Shown: in pieces, positions 6,094 through 10,100 of the stretch
How the letters are laid out: every line of letters starts with the position of its first letter
Position numbering within the stretch: the first letter of the stretch is position 1
NCBI GenBank assembly: GCA_002077045.2
Contig: KZ111142.1
Span: 1,036,874-1,046,973 of the forward strand
Reading direction: 5' to 3'
Source: Rachicladosporium sp. CCFEE 5018
Taxonomy: Eukaryota; Ascomycota; Dothideomycetes; Cladosporiales; Cladosporiaceae
DNA: 10,100 nt
Translations under genes and position numbers: made by a program
Notes under the pieces: generated by a model
The model's database searches: none
The model's input: the letters and a program-made list of their open reading frames with translations, nothing else
Told to the model about the DNA's origin: nothing

Positions 6094-7058
6094 TCCAATA
6101 CCACCATGAGCGTGGATTGATCCACTAGTCCCGCTAGTGCTACGTAGCTATAGTTTGGCTATGTGAAGCATCTAGGATTGTAGAATCGTGAATTCGGGAA
6201 AGCAGTCGAGACATGAGCGGCATAGGCGATCTACTTTGGCGGAAGAGGGCTGTAGTGTCGAGGAGTGTACGGCAAAAGTTGGATGCTAGCAAGTCATTCA
6301 TGCCTACCTTCGTCTTCCACTACATCTCTATATCATTGCAGCCCACTTCGTACGCACATTCTCTGAGCGGTACCTATATGTATCCTAGTCTCAGTGTCGT
6401 TCTGCACACATGACTCGCTGTTAGTGCCCAGCCGCATCCTCATTCCCGAGATCTCGCACTTTAGCCGGTCGCTTTCCATCTCATATCCGTACCTGCATGA
6501 CATGACGTCCCCACACCACCACGAGCTTGAGCAGATGTGGAAGCTGGAGAAAGCTCTGGAGGAAGCGGGGAGAACGTGGTTGTGGAGTCGACCTGCCGGT
6601 TGTTCCTGCACGCATAGCTCGATTGATTGGCTTCCCATGATCTCGACGAAGATCTTGCTCGCCGATCCCCTGTTCCTGGGTATCACAACAACCCCGATCA
6701 AAGCCTCAGCTATTGCGGCAATCGGTATGAACAACACAATGCCTCCAGTGGGCAGGACCAGGGGCAGACGCCACAGCTGAGCCTGTTACGATGAAGAACT
6801 TCCAAGATCCGGCAGACCGCTCTCGTAATGCACAGCACAGGCTAATTGTTAATCAATAGTACGACGGGCCGCTGACTGATGGCATCATGAAGCATGTGAG
6901 TCCAGATGCTCGGAGGGGTATGGCTGTCAAGTCAGTTCAGCCGCGAGCAAGCTCTGCAGAGTTCGCAGCGCGATGCAGGTACTGCAAGCTACAAAGGCAA
7001 CGAAGTGCCCTCGTCTTCAACAGACAAGGCATCAATCTCAAAGGCATTGAAAGCAATA
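6094..7058. other. Gene-poor interval: secreted protein 3' region and GH30 promoter
   Basis: No gene is convincing in these 965 bp. After the stop codon comes a cluster of small palindromes, including CACTAG/CTAGTG with a 5-nt loop (6123-6139) and CTACGTAG (6140-6147). Between 6333 and about 6800 both strands are open. The plus frame has an ATG at 6502 and 92 codons with a short amphipathic stretch. The minus frame runs from a TAA near 6799 down to 6333 and contains a hydrophobic segment (6680-6775 region) followed by Arg-Asn-Arg. Neither resembles a family I know. GGCTAA-type motifs at 6840-6845 (plus) and 6460-6466 (minus, GGCTAAA) could belong to GH30 regulation. The frame of the GH30 start is open back to an ATG at 6906. 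Confidence 0.45.
6840..6845 (+). promoter_or_regulatory. Possible XlnR/Xyr1 site (GGCTAA) upstream of GH30
   Basis: GGCTAA lies 214 bp before the GH30 ATG, with GGCTAAA on the opposite strand at 6466-6460. The xylanase regulator XlnR/Xyr1 binds GGCTAA-type sites upstream of xylanolytic genes. A hexamer is easily found by chance, so this is only suggestive and rests on the enzyme's predicted substrate. Confidence 0.3.
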
Positions 7059-8618
7059 ATGGCAGTACGAAGCACCACCATCGTTGCGGCGCTTGCAGCG
7101 CTTGCTGAAGCGAACTGGGGAGGCTACAACAACGGCCCTGTCGTCTCAGTCAACACTCAGCAAAAGTACCAGGTTTACGATGGCATCGGTGTTTCCGAGG
7201 CGTTCCAGCGTTCGCTCGTCATCCACGAGCTGGACACCCCGTCTCAGACCAAGGTTCTGGACTACCTGTTTAGCAAGACCAAGGGAATTGGCATGACCAT
7301 CCTCCGCAATGGGCTTGGTTCCTCGCCTGATCAGCCATTCGATCTGATGAAGTCGATCGCACCCACCGCACCGAGATCGAACAGCAGTCAGCTGAACTTC
7401 ATTCCCCTTCCTCGCGAGGATCAATACCAGGTCTGGCTCTCGTACCAGGCCATCTCGCGCGGTGTGGACACCATCTACGCTGATGCATGGTCTGCCGACG
7501 GGTACATGAAGACCAACAGTGAGTCTGAAAGGTTCCCGATCGGCGGGATCGGTTACTGATCTGTGATAGACACCGAGAACTACGGAGGCTACCTCTGCGG
7601 TGTGACCGGCACCAGCTGCGCTAGCGGCGACTGGAGGCAGTCGTACGCCAACAAGATTGTCAAGTATATCCAGGACTATGAGGCCCTCGGCATCAAGGTC
7701 AAATACGTCGGCTTCCTGAACGAGCCCGATCTCAACACCACCTACGCCTCCATGCAGTCCGACGGCCGCCAAGCCGCAGACTTCATCGAGGTTCTCTACC
7801 CGACTCTCAAGCGTGCCGGGCTCCAGACCCAGATCGCTTGCTGCGACGGCTCTGGCTGGGAGCAGAACCGCGAGCGCCTCACTGGCATTCAGCAAGCTGG
7901 CGACGAGGACAAGCTTGGTCTTGTCACCGCCCACGGCTACTCTTCCAAGCCCGGAGCGCCCTTCAACACCTCCAAGCACGTCTGGCAGACCGAGTGGTCG
8001 TCCTTTGACCCAATCAACTACAAGTGGTACACCAAGGAGAACTACCAATCTGACGGACTTACTTGGGCGAACTACGTCCAGCAGGGTTTCTCTCGCAGCA
8101 ACATGAACGGCTTCCTCTACTGGTGGGGTGCGGCGAACACCACGGTACGTCTCCTCACGTCATTCGCTCACTTCACCTCTATACATTCCTCGATCATCCT
8201 CACTCCATACTGACAATGATCACAGGATAATCAATCCCTCCTCTTCATCAACAACACTAGCGAAGTGAAGGTTACAAAGCGTCTCTGGGCCTTCGCTCAC
8301 TTCGGCTCCCGCTTTGTTCGCGTAGGCGCCAACCGCGTCTCCGCCTCCGTCGCCGGCGGCGATGGTCTCCTGAACGTCACTGCGTTCGCCAACACCGACG
8401 GCTCGCGCGCTGTGCAGGTCATCAACAACGGCAACAACACCGAGACTGTGACGCTGCAAGGCGTGCAGTACCATGGCAAGGTTACCACGGTGTTGACGAA
8501 CGAGGCCAACGACTTGACGTACGGCGTTGCGAGGAACCAGAGGGGTGCTGTCAGCGCTGTTGTGCCGGGCAAGAGCTTGTTGAGCTTCTATATTGAGTCG
8601 AATGGTCACGGTTGGTAG
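7059..8618 (+). CDS. Secreted GH30 glycoside hydrolase, probable xylanase (subfamily 7-like)
   Basis: Retaining glycoside hydrolase of clan A, with a (beta/alpha)8 barrel and a C-terminal beta side domain. It probably acts on xylan or glucuronoxylan outside the cell. Exons: 7059-7518, 7570-8144 and 8226-8618; introns of 51 nt (GTGAGT...GATAG) and 81 nt (GTACGT...CACAG) both contain in-frame stops. The product is 475 aa. A short signal peptide covers residues 1 to about 16-18, ending in an Ala-rich stretch, which is why I start at 7059 rather than the in-frame ATG at 6906. Conserved blocks are GGYLCGVTGTSCASGDWRQ (159-177), GFLNEPDL with the acid/base Glu-205, IACCDGSGWE (242-251), TAHGY (273-277), WQTEW with the nucleophile Glu-295, and KRLWAFAHFGSRFVR leading into the side domain. 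There are several N-glycosylation sequons (for example NTTY and NTSK). The CGVTG...SGDWRQ block recalls fungal GH30 subfamily 7 xylanases. GH30 is secure; the exact substrate is not, and beta-1,6-galactan or glucan specificity remains possible. Confidence 0.9.
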
Positions 8619-8969
8619 GAGCGTGTGAGATTTACGACGATGAACGATTTGCACGACCAAACAGTGACGCCCGACTCGCGCGGAGAAATTAGTATATAGT
8701 AGACGACATGTTCATACGTAGCAAGTCAATGTCATATTGCTGTATACACTATTCTGTTCATTTCGCGGGTATATATGCAGTATCGTTGGTGCTTCGCAAG
8801 AGCCTGCAAAACTTCATCACCGCGCACTTACCTCGAACGCATTGGAGTCCAGTGCTGACCGATCAGGCCTCCAGTGCCTGGATCATACATAGGTCATCGA
8901 TAGCGGCAGTGCATAGGTCTTGAGTGATATACATTACTAGGTCGTGACTTGCGTGCGCTCCTGGCAAAC
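8619..8969. other. Convergent intergenic region (GH30 and TBC gene 3' ends)
   Basis: These 351 bp lie between two stop codons of converging genes and should contain both 3' UTRs. AT-rich alternating runs at 8691-8698 (AGTATATA) and 8770-8776 (TATATAT) could be 3'-processing elements. Open frames crossing this interval are read-through of the TBC gene's last intron or chance, and I see no gene here. Confidence 0.5.
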
Positions 8970-10100
8970 TCACTTGTTGTTGAGCATAGCCTGCACGCTC
9001 GACCAGCGCTGCTTCAGCGCATCGTGATCGGATTGCGTCTGCAGTGTTGTTAGCAAGTCGGTTCTCGCAGATCAGAGCGAGGTGAGCACTTACCTGCGCC
9101 AGCGACATCTTGACCTCAACAAGCACGCCCTCCATCTCGCCCACCTCTTCCTTGAGCCCGCGGTTCTCATTCTGCACTTCGATATTCCGTGCAAGGATCC
9201 GCTCCATCTCCTCTCTGAGCTTGCTCTCGACCTCCGCTGGCTGGCTATCGACCACTTGTCTCAATTGCTCGACTTGCAGTTTGAGCCCTTCATTCTCGTC
9301 AGCGAGAGTGTCGTTCTCTACCTTCAACCTTACGAGATCGGAGGCGATCCCCACGTGCTCCGAGTCATGAGCTTGCGCGCGAGACTCGAGGGCTTTGACT
9401 TGAGAGGTCAAGGAAGCGTTCGAAGTGCGGAGACCGTCAAGCTCAGCTGCTGACGCAAGAAGTGTACGTTGCGATTCCTCCCACTCGCTTGTGTACAGCG
9501 CCAATGCTTCCTCTGAGACTGGCACACTGCTTGCGTCGCGTACGAGGTCGTCAGCACGGTAGAGCTCTTTGTCTGCGCCGCCGGAGACAGAGCCGAAGAA
9601 GCCTGAGTCAAGTAACGAGGATGCAGTGGGCGAGCGATCGATATACACGTCGAAGAGCTTCTCTTTGAGGAAGGTCGTCAAAGCGGCCATGTCTTTCATG
9701 CCTAGTATAGACTCCTTGTTGCGTTGCAGCAGCACGAGGCCAAACTTCAGGATTGCAGTGAGGCCTTCGGAGAAGACAAGATCGTAGATTCGTAGCACGA
9801 GCTGGAGAGGGAAGCGGTAGGCGAAGAGGGTGAGGAACCATTGCGTTGCGTATAGCTGCGGACCCACGTTCCGCTGTCGAAGATGGACGTATAGTGCAGG
9901 CTCGGTATCCTCTAATAGACGCTCGAACTGGTATAGGCGAAGATGCAGACCGGGCATCTCGGGCTCGAAGAGAGATCGGAGGTTGTATCGATGCATAAGT
10001 CGGACTAGCAATGTGAAGGACTCTTCTTCGCTCATGTTGAACAATAATGGCATTGCAACGAAGTTGATCCCTTGCGCGTAGCCAACCGCCTCGTCAAACA
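8970..10100 (-). CDS. Gyp5-like TBC-domain Rab GTPase-activating protein (C-terminal part; runs off right edge)
   Basis: GAP for Rab/Ypt GTPases in the secretory pathway; yeast Gyp5 acts on Ypt1 and Sec4 in ER-Golgi and exocytic traffic. Exon 10100-9094 joins 9038-8970 across a 55-nt intron (9093-9039; GTAAGT donor, CTGCAG acceptor). Splicing replaces a cysteine-containing read-through tail with TQSDHDALKQRW and a stop at 8972-8970. About 357 residues are in the window. They begin inside the TBC domain at VGYAQG, which carries the glutamine finger of the YxQ motif (Gln-9 in the window); the arginine-finger motif lies beyond the right edge. TBC sequence continues to about residue 165 (PQLYATQWFLTLFAYRFP, KFGLVLLQ, EKLFDVYID). 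A DKELYRADDLVRDA linker follows, then a long coiled coil from about residue 205 to the end with ENEGLKLQVEQL and NIEVQNENRGL blocks, as in Gyp5-type proteins of filamentous fungi. Family is very secure; the Gyp5 assignment is likely. Confidence 0.92.

Noticed and set aside
7146..8048. Minus-strand open frame of 300 codons opposite GH30
   Set aside because: It crosses a GH30 intron and mirrors its coding exons. The Leu/Val/Gly-rich translation is a typical antisense shadow of GC-rich codons.
8863..8969. C-terminal extension of the TBC protein to 8863
   Set aside because: This is read-through of the last intron. Splicing 9094 to 9038 gives the family-like DALKQRW ending and a stop at 8970.

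Overview
This is nuclear DNA of a filamentous ascomycete fungus. The genes are close together on both strands. They are split by short introns (51-81 nt in most cases) with GT...AG ends and CTNAY-type branch sites, and two of them are typical fungal secreted proteins. A Dothideomycete would fit, but the sequence alone does not settle the class. I see no rRNA, tRNA, transposon, CRISPR array or phage-like feature.

Layout. Positions 1-698 (minus) hold the N-terminal third of the Sec61 alpha translocon subunit, running off the left edge. Positions 1156-2216 (minus) hold a complete mitochondrial dicarboxylate carrier (DIC1-like) with three introns and an inferred 5-nt micro-exon. A 297-bp divergent promoter separates it from a complete mitochondrial phenylalanyl-tRNA synthetase gene (MSF1/FARS2-like) on the plus strand at 2514-4249, which has a spliced mitochondrial presequence. 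Just downstream at 4346-4952 (plus) is a small one-intron gene for a basic single-pass membrane protein of unknown function. Positions 5422-6093 (plus) encode an unrecognised secreted protein with six cysteines; its last intron is 57 nt and has no in-frame stop. After about 1 kb without a convincing gene comes a secreted GH30 glycoside hydrolase at 7059-8618 (plus, three exons), probably a xylan-acting subfamily 7-type enzyme. It converges on the C-terminal part of a Gyp5-like TBC-domain Rab GAP at 8970-10100 (minus), which runs off the right edge.

How the genes relate. There is no obvious pathway cluster. DIC1 and MSF1 are both nuclear genes for mitochondrial proteins and share one short intergenic promoter. 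SEC61 and the Gyp5-like GAP act in the secretory pathway, which the two secreted proteins use, but this looks like ordinary neighbourhood rather than an operon-like unit. I found no convincing undescribed system. The most interesting points are the DIC1 micro-exon, the stopless 3n intron of the orphan cysteine-rich protein, and the orphan protein itself. All gene models were read by eye from splice signals and protein similarity recalled from family knowledge; none was tested against transcripts or a database.
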